From Apricaphanius iberus (Eukaryota; Chordata; Actinopteri; Cyprinodontiformes; Aphaniidae), in assembly GCA_028564705.1 (NCBI GenBank), contig JAPXFQ010002744.1:1-64000 (forward strand): a DNA stretch of 64,000 nucleotides, in the 5' to 3' direction. Below, piece by piece: positions 32,651 to 45,654 of the stretch. Position numbers and translations under genes: made by a program. The notes under the pieces are model-generated. The model was not told where the DNA came from, searched no databases, and saw only the letters and a list, made by a program, of their open reading frames with translations. Positions within the stretch are counted from its first letter, which is position 1, and every line of letters starts with the position of its first letter.

Positions 32651-33118
32651 TGAGGTATCTGAAAACAGATTATGTTTAAATGTTTTAGTAACATATCCAA
32701 AGTTGATAGTTCAGACCTAGGCCATCTAGACAAAAGCTATATGGTACCACCCAGTAGCATACTCAGCAATTAGTGGAATGAATATCCTTCTCTAGTTATC
32801 CTTAGTTAAGGGTGAACAGAAAACTGATGACAGTGACAGAACAAGGGCTACATGGAGTGCGTTTTATGACCAGTAAGAGACTGGAATTCTATATGTCTAT
32901 ATGTATGTCAAACATATATAAAGAGCCCTGTTGAGAGTTCAGCAGGAGAGGTGTGAAAGAATTACAATTGGACATGAGCCCTCCTTATTTGGTCATTGTG
33001 ATACTTGCTGTTTCTTTGAATAAAATCATTCGCTGTTAAAACTAAAGTCGTGTCTCCAGAGCTTACTCCCAGTGCATCACCCATGCATCTGGAAGACGAT
33101 CATCATCGATACACAACA
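32651..33118 (+). mobile_element. Probable solo LTR with 4-bp target duplication
   Basis: The 468-bp block begins TGAGGTAT, ends ACACAACA (TG...CA) and is flanked on both sides by GAAG (32647-32650 and 33119-33122). Inside, in the expected order, are a TATA-like ATATATAAAG near 32914, a poly-A signal (GAATAAAATC) near 33018, and a CGTGTCTCC-type U5 region. No internal retroviral-type genes or second LTR are present. It is consistent with a Gypsy/ERV-type LTR left by recombination; the family is not determined. Confidence 0.6.
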
Positions 33119-33122
33119 GAAG

Positions 33123-33230
33123 TTACATCGTTTATTCAGCAATTGTATCGGATCGGTATCGGGTATTGACAGATACACGAAGCCCAGGCATCGGTGTCGG
33201 GACTGAAAAAGTTGGATCGGTGCACCCCTA
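33123..33230. mobile_element. hAT-type terminus (ATCGGTGCACCCCTA)
   Basis: The segment is rich in ATCGG words and ends TTGGATCGGTGCACCCCTA, a terminus I know from fish hAT elements that begin TAGGGGTGCACCGATCC. The partner end was not located. The solo LTR abuts it and may have inserted into the element. Confidence 0.5.
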
Positions 33231-36200
33231 ATCAGCTCATTGGTTTGGATAGTCTATAGATGTGAACCACTGTGTTTCTACTATGATATGTACTTTAGTC
33301 AAAAGAAAACCTAAATTATGTAACAATAAAAAGAGACATTCTCCAAATGTCTTCATTCCTACCCTTATGCATTAAGTTATAATAGTAAAATCTAATTCAG
33401 AGCAGTAAGTAATCATACATTCTTGAAAATGTTCTGAGTGCAGTGGGTTCATACAAGTTTGAGTCAAAAATCTGAATTCCCCTCAGCACCAAATTCCCTC
33501 TGGTTGTATCATACCATCAGTCTCCTGAGATGAAGTAAAATGCTTTCAGTTTAAAACCAATATTGACATATGGGATTTGCGAGGAAATTAGGGTTCTGTT
33601 TGAAGCCTCTAGGGCACTTTGGCATACTATTCCCAATAAAAGGTAATCTGACAATGCCTGGCCATTTTTTAGACCACTGTAATTAGCTCTTTACCATTGT
33701 GAGGAGATTCCTTGGTTTAAAAAAAATGACCCTCCTTGTCGAGTGAGATGTTAGAGCACAATTTCAAACCAGTTTTCTCCAAATTTATAATGCTATCTTA
33801 GATGTTAATAACACTGCACAGATTGCTGCTGCTTCTTAACACTGATACAAAGTGGCTGCATTCAAAGTCACTTGTGGTTACATTTCTCGTTTGCTTCCAA
33901 AACCACACATTACAGAGTGGCTGCTACTTGTCTACGAGTGATTATGTCTGTTTTCGCAACAGAGCTAGAAAAACATTGCGGTGCCATGATCTCTCACTCG
34001 ACCCGTCCCTCATCAATCCCCGGTGTGGACTGCTAGTGTATTTTTCTCACCATATGACTTTTATTAGCTTGATACAAAAACCCAGATTCATCTTTCGAGT
34101 CATGGTTGAGAGCTTTTCTCGCTGAGATTTTCAATCTCATATTAACATACTACAAAAAAAAGAGCAATTAGTTTTGGATATGTGAAATGCTAAACGCAAA
34201 GTAGCACAGTTTATGAAAGCTGTCAATGGCCAAGGGAGAGACCATAGAGATTTTATTTTTTTGGAACTGAGTTGAGCCATTGACTTTTACCCCTGTAGGT
34301 CAGAATTACAGTCCCATTAGAGCGTACGATCAGTGGAGGAATTACATCATGTCCTTTCAGTGACTGGTGTTTTCGCATCTCAGTGCTGCTCATGGAGCCA
34401 CTGGGAGGGATGGTTCTGGATAAGGTGTCCTTGCCCTGTCAACACTTGAAGAAATCAAAGTGTTCTTTTCCCTTCCTGTGTGAAAACACCCTCATGTTTT
34501 CAATTTTCAGGATGTGGTGGACTTTTCACTTTTTCACCTAACAGTTTTCACAGTAAAAATACTCTGATGGGAGAACCTTGGGCAGTATGATGAAATATGT
34601 GCAGCTGCAGACAAAAGTGAACTTTAGCTCCTGGAACTGACATGGTTATGATTAAAAGGGGATGTTACATACATGTTGGTGGGGGTTAGTAATATTTGAT
34701 TTTCACTTCATTTTTACAGATGCTTAACTAACACAAAGTTTGACTGTTTTACCAAATCCCTTTTACATTCAATTATTATTAAAACATTTCTCTGTTGCTC
34801 TGTTTGCACCTTATAATGTGCTTTTTCTACCTTGTCTCACACAGTTTGCTCATCTTCTGTCTATCTCACATTACCTTTCCTTTAAATTCTGTAAGTTCTG
34901 CTTGTATTGATGGCCATAACCGATACATGATGCCATGCTGTGTGCATAAATGTATTATATCCTACTTATGGTCTACTTTTACCATTGAGGATGTGCTATA
35001 TACATTCCTCACAGTCAAGTTGCAGATAAGATAGTCAGCACAGTGAGCTGTTGGTCTTCCCTCCCACTGAGATGTTTACCAAAATCCCCAATCAGCAGAT
35101 CTCCTAATCAGACTCTGAAAACATCTAAACCAACATGAAATTGTATCATGTGATACAGGTTAATTAATTTATTCAAACTTTTTTTAATCTATACCTTTTC
35201 CTGATTCTCCATACAGGGGTCACTCTTGATGTCTGCTACCATACAGACATTAACTACTCATAAATACTCCACAAAATCTGACTCGAAAAATATTTAATAA
35301 TGGTTAACTTTTTAGAAACATGGCACTAGGAAAAAAGTATTTCGTCAATATTTTATTCTACACACAAAATTTGGTTTGTCTTAGCTGTTGAATAACCAGC
35401 TAGTTGGCTAAACGCTATTTTTATAAACTGTCTCTAAAAATTGTATGACGGTATATTCACCTCCTGCAGTGTCATTAAAGGAATTAGTATTTTTTGTAAT
35501 CTTTACTTTTACATTTTAGCTGCATGAATTTGGGCTGTGTTTGGATGATCCAATCTTAAATATTGATTGGGGATGATAATTTTTCAATCACTTTATAGTT
35601 TTAAAACCACTGATTAGTTAATTCCACAGAAAGATTATGGTAGTATTGATTAATCAGTTCCCTCCTAATTATTATAACTGTCACTGCTGAACCACACAAC
35701 GAAGAGACAGTTCGTTACTCTAGGTTTCTGAGTGGTTTCTCTTTTAATTTTTTACTTTCTACCTGAGGATGGAGAACATTGATTGTTACGTAAGCTTTCT
35801 CATGTACTTCAATTACATACTAATGCTGCAGCCAAACCAATATCACTGTATTCAGAAATGCATAAATAATGTGTTTATTCTGAATATTTATTCCAAAATA
35901 TTTGTATTTAGGAGCAAGAAAGGATTTGAACATGATGCCACCCAAGAAAGGAATCATGGGTGGCATCACTTAGTCTCTATGATGTTGCACAGACAATAAC
36001 CACTAAACACCAACAACATAATTCAAAGGATAAGTTAAGCGCATGGCTACATTTGGACCACAAACTATAACGTACAATGTAGAACTGCTACAAGTAATAC
36101 AAACACATTACCCATAAGTCTTTGCAGTGTACAACCATCCAACGAAATGTTATTATTGATGAGGTGGTATTTTTTTTTTTTTAAGGTTTTGTGGCCACTT

Positions 36201-36589
36201 TGGTCTTTATTGTGGTCCCTTTAAATGACATTCCGATTACATGTTCATTGCTGGATTTATGGAAAAAGATCAACCAATATTTCCCATCTATAATGATTCA
36301 AATTGATAATCACATGAATTAGAAGTGTAACGCAAAACAAATGATTTCTATCTCTATTTTGAATTTTCCTCGAATACAAATAGAAAAACAAATGATTTCC
36401 CCCCTTCAACAAATACAGATACAAATACCTGCTGCTTTGCACGCCTCTACTACATACATACCCACAGACTTAATCAAGGCCATATGCAGAATTGTTTTAT
36501 TTCTTCATTTATACTTTTGATCTTGTTCTGGCCTATCTAACCTTTTGCCAAAAAAAATCAACAAAACCCAACATTTACATCAAGGAGTT
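33231..36589. other. Intergenic, no gene seen
   Basis: This is AT-rich. A 107-codon frame at 33802-34125 lacks recognisable motifs or splice context. I could not assign any repeat confidently in this stretch. Confidence 0.45.
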
Positions 36590-37163
36590 AATTGTTTTGA
36601 AAGTTCCTAAGCCAAATCAGTTTAAAAGTTCACAGACTATGACTTCTTCAAAGTTTCTATATAATCATATCTTATTAAGTCTTGACAATTGTGACTCACT
36701 TATTTTTAATATTTAAATTTAAAAAAATTAGTGTGGTGCCTCCAGATTGTCCAGAATGCTGCAGCAAAGCATATTCTCATTTCACCCCTTTACTATTCCA
36801 GTTTTAATGGCGTCTTGTCCAACACAGAGTGCATTTAAAAAATTTGGTTGGAAAAAATAATATTTAATATGATATTGCACCTGTCTACATTTGAGAGCTT
36901 CTGCAGCCTTACATCCCCTGCTTGTCCCTAAGATCTTGTGGTCAGATCTTGAGGTTGTGAGGAAAACACAATTAAAAACTAAAGGTACAGCGTCTTTGCA
37001 GTGGTGGATTTAAAAAGCAGCTAAAAACTTGTTTTTATAGCTTTTGTTTTGTTTCACTTTTAAATTATATACGCTCTGTGACTGTTGCCATGTTTGTCTT
37101 GTAAACCGGTTTGTGATCATTTCTAGAAAGGTGCTATATAAATAAAGTTTTACCTACTTACTA
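36590..37163 (+). pseudogene. 5'-truncated L2-like LINE 3' end
   Basis: In one frame LLSLDNCDSLIF corresponds to the RLDYCNSL motif of L2/Rex1 RTs. Shortly after, QIVQNAAAK corresponds to QxVQNAAAR. The segment ends in GGTGCTATATAAATAAAGTT followed by a TACTTACTA-like tail, a 3' end typical of fish L2-type LINEs. Frameshifts and stops abound. Confidence 0.75.
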
Positions 37164-37985
37164 ATCAACAGTTCACTTTTCTTCAGACTGCAGGCTGATT
37201 TTCTTTTTAAAGTAACTCCTACGGCTCATAGGTCCTATGGGATTATTTTAAGAAAGGTATCTGGCTTTAAACAATTTTCTGATTAAATCTATGTTAAAAG
37301 TGCCTTCAAATGTATTTTCCTTTATAAATGTGTAATTCCTGAAGAAATCCATGATCACCCCCTCTTAATTTCCTGCTGTCATTGTCTTATCTGCAGTGTA
37401 AACACTTTTTCATCATATACTAACATGGTCAATGACTTTACAATGAGCTGAATATAGCTTGTAGAGCCAGGATATTATCTCATTTTGTTGAGATACTGGA
37501 GTTAATTTATTTAACAGTAAGGCGTCTTTTATTTGAGCCTACTTAAACACAGAAAAACCAAGAAGACATCAGCTTCTTGTGGTTCTGACTCATTCTTTGC
37601 TTAAAATTATAAGCAGCAGGTTTCTGTCTCTTTGCCTGATTCTCTCTCCAAAGTGGACTCTTTTTTTTCTTCTTTTTGCTACCTTTGGAGTCTGCAAACA
37701 TCTACCATACACTTTAATATCCTTCGTCACAAGGTCCATGAGGCTGCAGGGATGAAGATGACCATCTGAAAATGTTTGAATATGAATACCAGATGGGGAT
37801 GAGACAGGGAGTCCATACATCATGGCTGTCAAATTTACGAGCATGCAATTTAAAAGTAAGACCTTTCAGAATAAAAATGATGGATGAGTTTTTCTCGCTG
37901 ATGATTAATATGAGAAAATTCTTCACAACCAAGGCTTAATAAACCTCTGCAGTATAGAGAAGAAGCATGATACATTAGCTGGCCT
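37164..37985. other. Intergenic, no gene seen
   Basis: This is AT-rich and includes a purine/pyrimidine-skewed patch near 37620-37690. I see no gene or assignable repeat. Confidence 0.45.
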
Positions 37986-38065
37986 TTACAGTGGTTTTGC
38001 AAAAATACTTGTGCCCCTTTAACATCAGGTTACAACCACAAACATCAAATCTTTTCATAAAAGTT
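37986..38065 (+). mobile_element. Tc1-like terminus fragment
   Basis: The sequence TTGCAAAAATACTTGTGCCCCTT followed by GGTTACAACCACAAAC matches the terminal region of a fish Tc1 family whose ends read TTGCAAAAGTATTC..CCCCTT and ACGTTACAACCACAAAC. The interior is not recognisable. Confidence 0.5.
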
Positions 38066-41000
38066 GTGGAAAATCCACTTATTCAAAGATTTTTTAAATA
38101 GAGCATATCTAAGATATTTAAAAACTGCAACATGGGAAGCTTGAATTACCCAGGCCCAATGTTATTTGATACTATATTTGTTGGAGTTTGCTAAGCAGTC
38201 AATCTAGGAGTGTACTTTGTTTTCCGTGCCACTGATTAGCTGAATCCCCAAGAACGGAGATAAGGAAACTTTGGGAATTTGCTTCTTCAGTACCGTTAAG
38301 ATGGCTTCCATTGTGCATATTACTCCATATTAAGGAAGTCCTAAAGCTGGTGTTTGAACTGTTAAAATAAGTATGTAGAAACATTTTTTAAAGAGAGTCT
38401 CCAATATTTGCAGTTTTCATCTACATGTGGCTCTGCTTCCTCTGATTCACCCATGTAGTCTAAAATTGTGAAATTGAAGGAAAATTATCCCTAGTTTTTT
38501 TAAAGTTTTTTTTCTTTAGCATTATATTTGGTAGCCCCGTTTCACTCTGATACCCTAAAGTAAAATCCAGTGCATCCAATAAGAGTAAAATGTCATCTAA
38601 TTAGTAAAAGAGAATTTACTGGTGTGGCATTCAATATCTACATAAATTCAGCTGCTCTGTGAAGGCCTAAAAGGTTTAATATAGGTCATTAGTGAACAAA
38701 AAGCATCATGAAGAAGAAGGAACACAGCAGACTGATCCAGGAGAAAGTTCTGAGAAGTTTAAAGCAGAGTTATGTTGTAAGGTTACAAGGTTACAGGTAG
38801 ACTAAAGCGCAGTATATATTTCTCCATCAGCAAGTTTGCACCCACACACACACTAATTGATGGAAACATTTTCTTTTAATATTTGTCCGTTCATGTGTCA
38901 GCGTTGTAAAGTAATTCGACAGCAGGGGGTGTAGACCTTTTCTGGTGGATCTGCCTACTATTGGGAGGCTAAGTCTCCTCCCCTTCCTCTCGGCCCATGG
39001 ATCCCTTGGCCGAATAACAATAAAATTAATGGAAGTCAATAGAGTGATAAAAGGTATTTTCTGATCAGCTTTGTCTTTCTTCCTGAATAACACATATTTT
39101 GTACCTCAATTTAAATGTGAGTGATGATCTGCATTTCGACTGCATTTGTCAACTGGTTTGGAAATTATTTGATTTGAAAAATTCACAGTTTAAATGCCAA
39201 CAAATCATAAGTTGCATTCATGATGTCATAGCGCTAATGCTAGCTAGCACTAGCTAGCACTTAGAATACTCACTGAGACCTTGTAGAGCTTTCCCAGCAT
39301 GCTCCCACTTTTGACATGGCCAGATTTATATTAGTTTTCTGTACATTTAATGTTAAAGGGAATGAAGCCAGCTAAACTCACTGCTATTTTTCTCCTTTTT
39401 CTTTTTCAGTTGTAGTCCACTAAGTGTTCTTACACAAAACATAAAGTAACTTTTACTGCCAGTGGAAAATTTATGTTTTCTCTGCATCAAAATGTGTCTT
39501 TAAAATTGTTTCAAACTGGATCAGAAAGTAACTTTTATCCCTCCTTTAGGTCCCATTAATTTTTTTGGTAAGTAGGTGGACCCATGGACTTAAAGTAGAA
39601 TGCATTGACTACTGGGTAGATCGATTATAGAGCAACGTTCTGGTGAAATGATCTTGGGTGGATAGGCTGACCAGTCAAAGATGCGTTCTCTCATTTGCAT
39701 TCAATGAATAGTTATACAACTGTGCTCTACTCTGCGTGTTATTGCATACCGGTTAGGAGAACCCTTGCGTTGATAGATAATGGTGTTGCATGTCTCCACA
39801 CCTCCGCAGACAAAGAAGCATAAAATAGTCTTAAGGAGATGATCAATCAGAGAAGCAACAGTTGAACAGATGCTCTCCATCCAACTTTATTGCACTTGAG
39901 CTAATTTGCAAGGAATAGACAAAGATCTTAATTTTGAGATGTGCTTTTGACAAAATACCCTAAAAGACTTGAAGATAGAACTGTGAAAAGGGTGTTTGTG
40001 CAAAGTGTTGACTCAGGCCATGAATCGACATACATAATTATTTGTAAAACAACAACAAAAAGAAAAGCATGGGCTATTTTTTCTACCTTTTCACAGTTAT
40101 GTACTACATTGTATTGGTCTAATCACAGAACTTTAGCATAAAATGCCCCACATGAACAGTTGTGAAAAGAGATAGAAGGAACGCATCTCAGCTTTGTTTG
40201 CGGGCGTATATTGGTACCTCTTAACTTGATTAAGGGCAGAGAAGGATGTATAGAGTAAATGAAAAAGTCAGAGGGAGTATTTAACTGTTGCTAAAAGGTG
40301 ACCCCTTGTGTGTGGTCCCTCAGTATCAGATACACTGAAGAGAGACATGCACAGAGCATGTTGATGTTCAGAAGCCTAGCATGTTTGTTTAAAGAGAGTA
40401 ATTGACACTTGCCACTGGAAGAATCCCCCCGACCAGTTTGGCTCGGAGTCTGAGAACAAAGAGAGTCCAGTTTGCCATGTCTGCTTGCTGCTGGCATGTG
40501 TCATGCTATGATGGGAAATACTCTGGCCCTGATCCTTTCACTTCTTTGGTGTTCACTGCAAAAGCAACATTAGACCACACATGCCGCCACTTTTATGGTT
40601 TTTCAGCCGAAAATCGCTTCAATTGCTGCCAAATTCTTTATTACTGACACTCAGAATAAACTATGAAAGAAACATAAGGATTTAGCTCATTAAACGAAAT
40701 ACAGTTTGACTAGATCTTAAATATCTTAAGTTAAAAATGTCCAGTCTGCAAAGGTTCAAGAAGATGAGTCACACACTGATAGAACTATGAAAAGCAGGAA
40801 TGTGTTTCCCACTGTACTTGCTGATGTCTCCATTTAAATACGTGCTTGAGGCTTCTTTGATCTACATCTGTTTGACACCTTAAAACATCACAAAAAGAAA
40901 TGTAGTTGAGATCAGGATTCAGCTGCAGATGTTATGTTTGCCAGCATGTTGCTGTCTCTGAAACAGGGGGGTCTCTGCACTTTGTTTTAATTGCCAGTAT

Positions 41001-41449
41001 TTACACTGCCAGCATCTCCGCTCATGTGCAAAACGATGCTTGAATATGATTTTGATCACCTCATTCCTCGCCTTTCACCCAACCCTCATTCATGTGCCAG
41101 TACAAAGTGTGGGCCCTAATCCCTGCATGAATGGCTGTTTTTGAGCTTCACGTGGCAACACATTCCAGCCTCCAGGCGGGTGAACAGCTGGTGGGAGCAG
41201 CACTGGTTGTTTTATGTAATCCTGCATTGTTCAAACCTCAAGTGTGAAAAACACACATGTATTTGAACTTGAAGGACTGAAGGTTCCTTTTTCACAAGTT
41301 GTACCGCAATTACTTTTTATTTTTATGTTCTATTATAGGATGCATTTACATGTTAATTTTCTTTTTTCTTTTTATCCACCAAGGTCTGAAAAGAAATCCC
41401 TTTTTTGGATACCTTTAACAAAAAATAACATATTTCTATACATCATCTC
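38066..41449. other. Intergenic, no gene seen
   Basis: This is mostly AT-rich. The palindromic cluster GCTAGCTAGCACTAGCTAGCA lies near 39238-39260. A more complex, GC-balanced patch at about 40930-41230 might be conserved non-coding sequence, but that cannot be judged from one genome. Confidence 0.4.
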
Positions 41450-41720
41450 AGTAAATTTTAAGCCCAAACTTTGACTAGACCACTGTAAAACCTTCACCTT
41501 ACAATTTCTTCTGCTGCCATACCAAGGTGGGTATGCTGATTTGCTTCTGATGCATTATTCAATAACACCTGAAAGTCGCAAACTGTTGTCTGGATGCTCT
41601 CCTTCAGGATTTCCTTACAGAGAGCAGAATTCAGGGCTCCATCAGTCATGGTTGTCTTACCAGTAGTGCAGACTGTGTCCCAGCTCTTACCTGGAATGTC
41701 CTCCAAGTAGTAAATGCCAA
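41450..41720 (-). pseudogene. Decayed Tc1-family fragment, antisense
   Basis: The collinear words CTTTGACTAGACCACTGTAAAACCTTC, CTCCTTCAGGATTTCCTTACAGAGAGCAG and CAGGGCTCCATCA match the complement of a fish Tc1 transposase gene (normally ...TTCTCCTTCAGGAT...GAGAGCAGAATTCATGGTTCCATCA). The transposase sense is leftwards. It is degraded. Confidence 0.6.
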
Positions 41721-42715
41721 AAAACCTCCAAAGGGAGGCACTCTGAGGGGGTTCCTTATCAGATGCCCAAACCAACCCAAACGACTTATTTTGATGCAGA
41801 GGAGCAGCGGCTCAAACAAATCCCCCGTTTTTGATGGAACTCCTTACCCTAGGATTCATTTTGGTAGTTCTAAATTCAGGATGTTGGGTTAAAGGGCACC
41901 AGAGGAAGCATGACTATTAATCTGAATGAACAAACAGGGATCCATTGGAACTAACACACATAAACCAGAAAAGAAGTTCAAATCACAAACTAAAGCCCAA
42001 CAGAAGAACAAATCAAGATTCACCAAAAGGTGGCAACCTCAGTGAAGCACAAACTGTTAACCATGATATATTATTGAAATGACTGGCGAGCTGCGTCGGT
42101 CTCTATTACAGTACTTGACTTGTTTGAGGCCATGTGTGCAAGTAGTTGTTGTTGTTTTACTCAGCCTTTTTAAAAAAAATCTGCATCCACACCTAACTGG
42201 ACAGGTGCGTTTTTAAGCACATTCATAGACATCGCAAACCTGTAGGTCGCAGAAGTTCTCCCAAATCTTATCCGCTCAAAATAACTTTCTCCTTTCTAAC
42301 TTCTATATTCAACAGTGATAGAGCTTGTGTAAACAAGCGAGCAAAAAGGGCTTGGACAATCGATAATACCAACACAGCTCTGAAGGCATAAAGGCTGTTT
42401 CTGAATGTATCCACATGCCGCACAAGTAATTAATGGAGCATTTTTTGTCGCGCACAGTGACGTTGCAACACATAAAAATCCGGCTTCATCTCTCCACACG
42501 AAAAAGCTTAAAATAGAGGAAACGCAGATCTTCACTTTGGCCAGAGTTTCTGGAAATAATCGTTTCCGGCACATTTTCATGTGGATAACAAGCATAACTG
42601 TAAAAAAAATTATGTTTTGTGAGATACCTGGCTACATGTACCGGGCATAAGTCTTATCAAAAGAACAGGAGGTTATTTGTGTCAATATGCCATATTTCAT
42701 CAGAAAATACAGAAC

Positions 42716-43021
42716 TTACACGTGGGCTGCCCCAGGGTTCCATTCTGGGGCCCCTCCTATTTAATATCTAAATGTAACCCAGATTATAACAACCCAAAGC
42801 TTTACATTACAATATCACCAGGTGACTTTGGAGCTTTCCAAACTCTAAGCGAATGCATTGAGCAAAAAAATCGATGTGCCATAATTTTCTTCAGGTGAAT
42901 GGAAACAAAACTGAAAAATAATTTTTAGACCTAAAGATGACCTATCAAAAGTGAGCACACAGCTTCACTTAATACAGCTAGACACTATCAATCAGGCTCA
43001 AAATCTAAGTGTAGTAATGAG
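42716..43021 (+). pseudogene. LINE reverse-transcriptase fragment, part 1 (RGLPQGSILGPLLF)
   Basis: One frame reads TRGLPQGSILGPLLFNI, the RT motif of L2/Rex1/CR1-type LINEs. After this come decayed palm-domain residues and then a segment ending AATCTAAGTGTAGTAATG, which normally precedes ATGGACTCAGACCTG in this family. Here it is broken by the 43022-43487 element and resumes at 43488. Confidence 0.75.
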
Positions 43022-43487
43022 GCGCTTTCCCACTATCTGAACTTCAGCGTAATTTGACTACATTCCACTTTTCTCTACAGTTCCAATACACCCAACAAGG
43101 AAAACAGGGTTGTTTTTTTGAGCTATTCTGGGAGTATTTACCTGGAATGACCCAAACGAGTCGCTCAGCAGGAGTTGTGGTTCAGTCGTGCTGTTGTAAT
43201 TCAGAGGGAAATGAGCAGATGTCGCCTTCAGCTGGCTTTGCATAAATATGAAGGATTGCTTGCAAAGCAGTTCGCAACAACTACAAACAGAAATGCAGCA
43301 AAAACACCTGCCCCTTCAATATTGATTTTTGCTGCTGAAAAAGGCATGAGATGCAGGTTTCTTTACCTGATTCCTTAAAGGGCCGATTGTGTATGGAGAC
43401 ACGGCAGCAGAGAGAAGCGAGACAACAGATTACTCCATCATAAAAAGATCTGATTAAATTATCGTGAAACTCTGATAGTGGAAACGT
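43022..43487. mobile_element. MITE nested inside the LINE
   Basis: The left end GCGCTTTCCCACTATCTGAA and the right end CTCTGATAGTGGAAACG are imperfect inverted repeats, extending inwards over about 30 bp to AATTTGAC/AAATTATCG. Removing the block rejoins the two halves of the LINE in the expected order. No clear target duplication is visible, so the superfamily is undetermined (hAT is possible). Confidence 0.65.
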
Positions 43488-43860
43488 ACTTATGGACTGA
43501 GCCTTCAACCTCCTGGGTCGCAAAAAGGCAATTGCAAGGTCAACCTTCGATTACCTGAAGAATTTTTCTAGGATTAAAGGACTAATGTCACAACAGACCT
43601 CAAAATACTCATCCATGTTTTTGTCCTTAGTCAGATTGATTACTGCAATAATGTTCTCCCAAATCTGCCTAAAAAGTCAATTAGAGACCTGCAGCTGATC
43701 CAAAATGCTGCTGCTCATGTCCTCACTAGAACTAGCAAAGTAGAGCACATGGCTTGACATATAAAATAATTAAACGCAAGATCTCCAAAAAACTAAGATT
43801 CCTAAAATTAACACTTAAAACATGCCTTAACCTCTTTGAAGATTTCTATAAGATATGTGC
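43488..43860 (+). pseudogene. LINE reverse-transcriptase fragment, part 2
   Basis: It resumes with TATGGACTGAGCC, then TTTTTCTAGGATTAAAGGACTAATGTC and AGTCAGATTGATTACTGCAATA (IDYCN). Next come CTAAAAAGTCAATTAGAGACCTGCAG and CAAAATGCTGCTGCTCATG (QNAAAH). This order is the C-terminal part of L2/Rex1-type RTs (LDYCN...LPKKSI..LQLIQNAAA). Indels and stops disable it. Confidence 0.75.
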
Positions 43861-45654
43861 ATTTCAATTTTGGGTTTATCAAACAAGCCTCTATATTTAA
43901 AGAGTAACTCTACCTCTACCAGCATCTCACTTGGTCTATATTTCCGGTTTGAAAAATTCGTCAATAGGAGGCATTGCCTGGTTAACTGAGGGGCAAAGAG
44001 GAGAGGGTTAGACTTCCTTGCTATTCCAATTCGACCTCACAACAGAGGTGTGGCCGATACTGAGTTTGTTTAATGCTCCATAGCAGCAGGATGGCTGACC
44101 TCTGCCATAAAGACTGAGCCAGTAGCAATACCTGATTCAAATTCAAGTGCAGTGTAAAGTTTTGAACTGAAGAGGGCACTTTTGCAGCAAGAAAAGTTAA
44201 TCTGGTAGTGAGTTGCGAAAACAAAAAGGATAGCATGTCATTTTAACTAGGAGAAGCTATTTTTTGATATTTTAAATTTATCTCTAGAAATTAAGTGAAG
44301 TTATTTCAGTACGACATTAGCAGACTCTGAGTGAGTCCAAAATGGATGAACACTTAATCCTCTAATCTCTGTGTTAGCTGACATGAATGAATTCTGTGAA
44401 ACCTCTTATTTTTGTCTACATATTATCCAGAGCATGTATTTTTCATAAAATGATAATAGGTTTAAAAGAAGTACACACTCAAACTCTTTCATTTTCAGTC
44501 TGTCATCAAGCTCTGATTGTTCCCTAATAAAACAATGCCTTTACTAGTTAGCAGTTTAGTCATTTTTTCCCATGTGAGTTATTGCTTTACATTCATTGTG
44601 TTGTATCATGTATTGTTTCTGATGGAGAGCAAGGCATTGATGCCTCATGGAAAACTGTTGAGGGAGCCAACTCAGAAGATGAGAGAAACAGGGAGACGGT
44701 TTTGTAGCTGGTCGGAGTTGATTGCCCGTTCTGAGTCAGAGCAGACTGCCTGTTCCAAGACATTTTAAGAGTGATGTTTTCTAATCTCATAATCCCGCTT
44801 CACAATAGTTATCTTTTTCCCAGAATACAGCATATGTTCTTCAGTTTTATCTTATGAGGTATAAGGTTTTCTCCATAAAATATCAGTGAAATACAGACTT
44901 TTAATTTCAACAGAAATCATGACACACAAATATAAATCTTTTTCTTTGGCTGTACTAAATCTACAGGATCACTGCTGAACATATCGTGCTCTGAGGCTCA
45001 ATTGCACTTAAACAGGCTCATTGTAGTTGCTGATGTAATATTACTGAAAATATATCTCCCTGCTTTCTCAGGCAGTCCTGAAACTTTACTTGGACCAGTG
45101 TTTTCTTTGCCTCTCCATCTCATAGTCAGTATATTGTGTCTTGATACCTGTAGTTTGGTAGTTAATAATCTGGTGGTTTCTTTTTAAAAGTAGTAATTCT
45201 CTTAAAAAGAGCATCAAAACTAAATTATGCTCATATCTTCTCCATGTGGGGTAAAGTTATTCTTTTTTTTTTTATTCGTGTTGTGCTGAAGGTTATAATC
45301 ATTACCATATTTTCTCTGGAGTGAAACCATACCTTAAGAAACCATCGCTCAATGGCCTCTCCTGGTGAGTTTTTCTAGAGATCTCAATATTCCCACAGTG
45401 ATTTCAAAATTGTACTGAGAAATGAACAATGCACAGATCAGCTTTCATTGTGATTTATTTTAATGGCATTTTCATGCACACTTACTTTTAGTTGCAGATT
45501 GTAAAACCTAAAGATGAATGTAATAGTCTCTGAGGGTTCTTCAGAAGAAAACCAATATTATCTTAGGACATGGAAAGTTCTGAAAATAAAACTGTTTTCT
45601 TATGTAGATCAACATTTATGAATCTTAACTTTGCAAATACATCTACATCTACAC
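43861..45654. other. Intergenic, no gene seen
   Basis: This is AT-rich with no recognisable exon or RNA gene. Frames at 44517-44768 and 45002-45187 look like chance. Confidence 0.45.

Noticed and set aside
33802..34125. 107-codon frame
   Set aside because: The composition is leucine/serine mixed without motif, and nothing around it supports a gene.
39230..39262. GCTAGCTAGCACTAGCTAGCA palindromic cluster as a regulatory site
   Set aside because: It is short, low in complexity and without context; such CTAG arrays occur by slippage.
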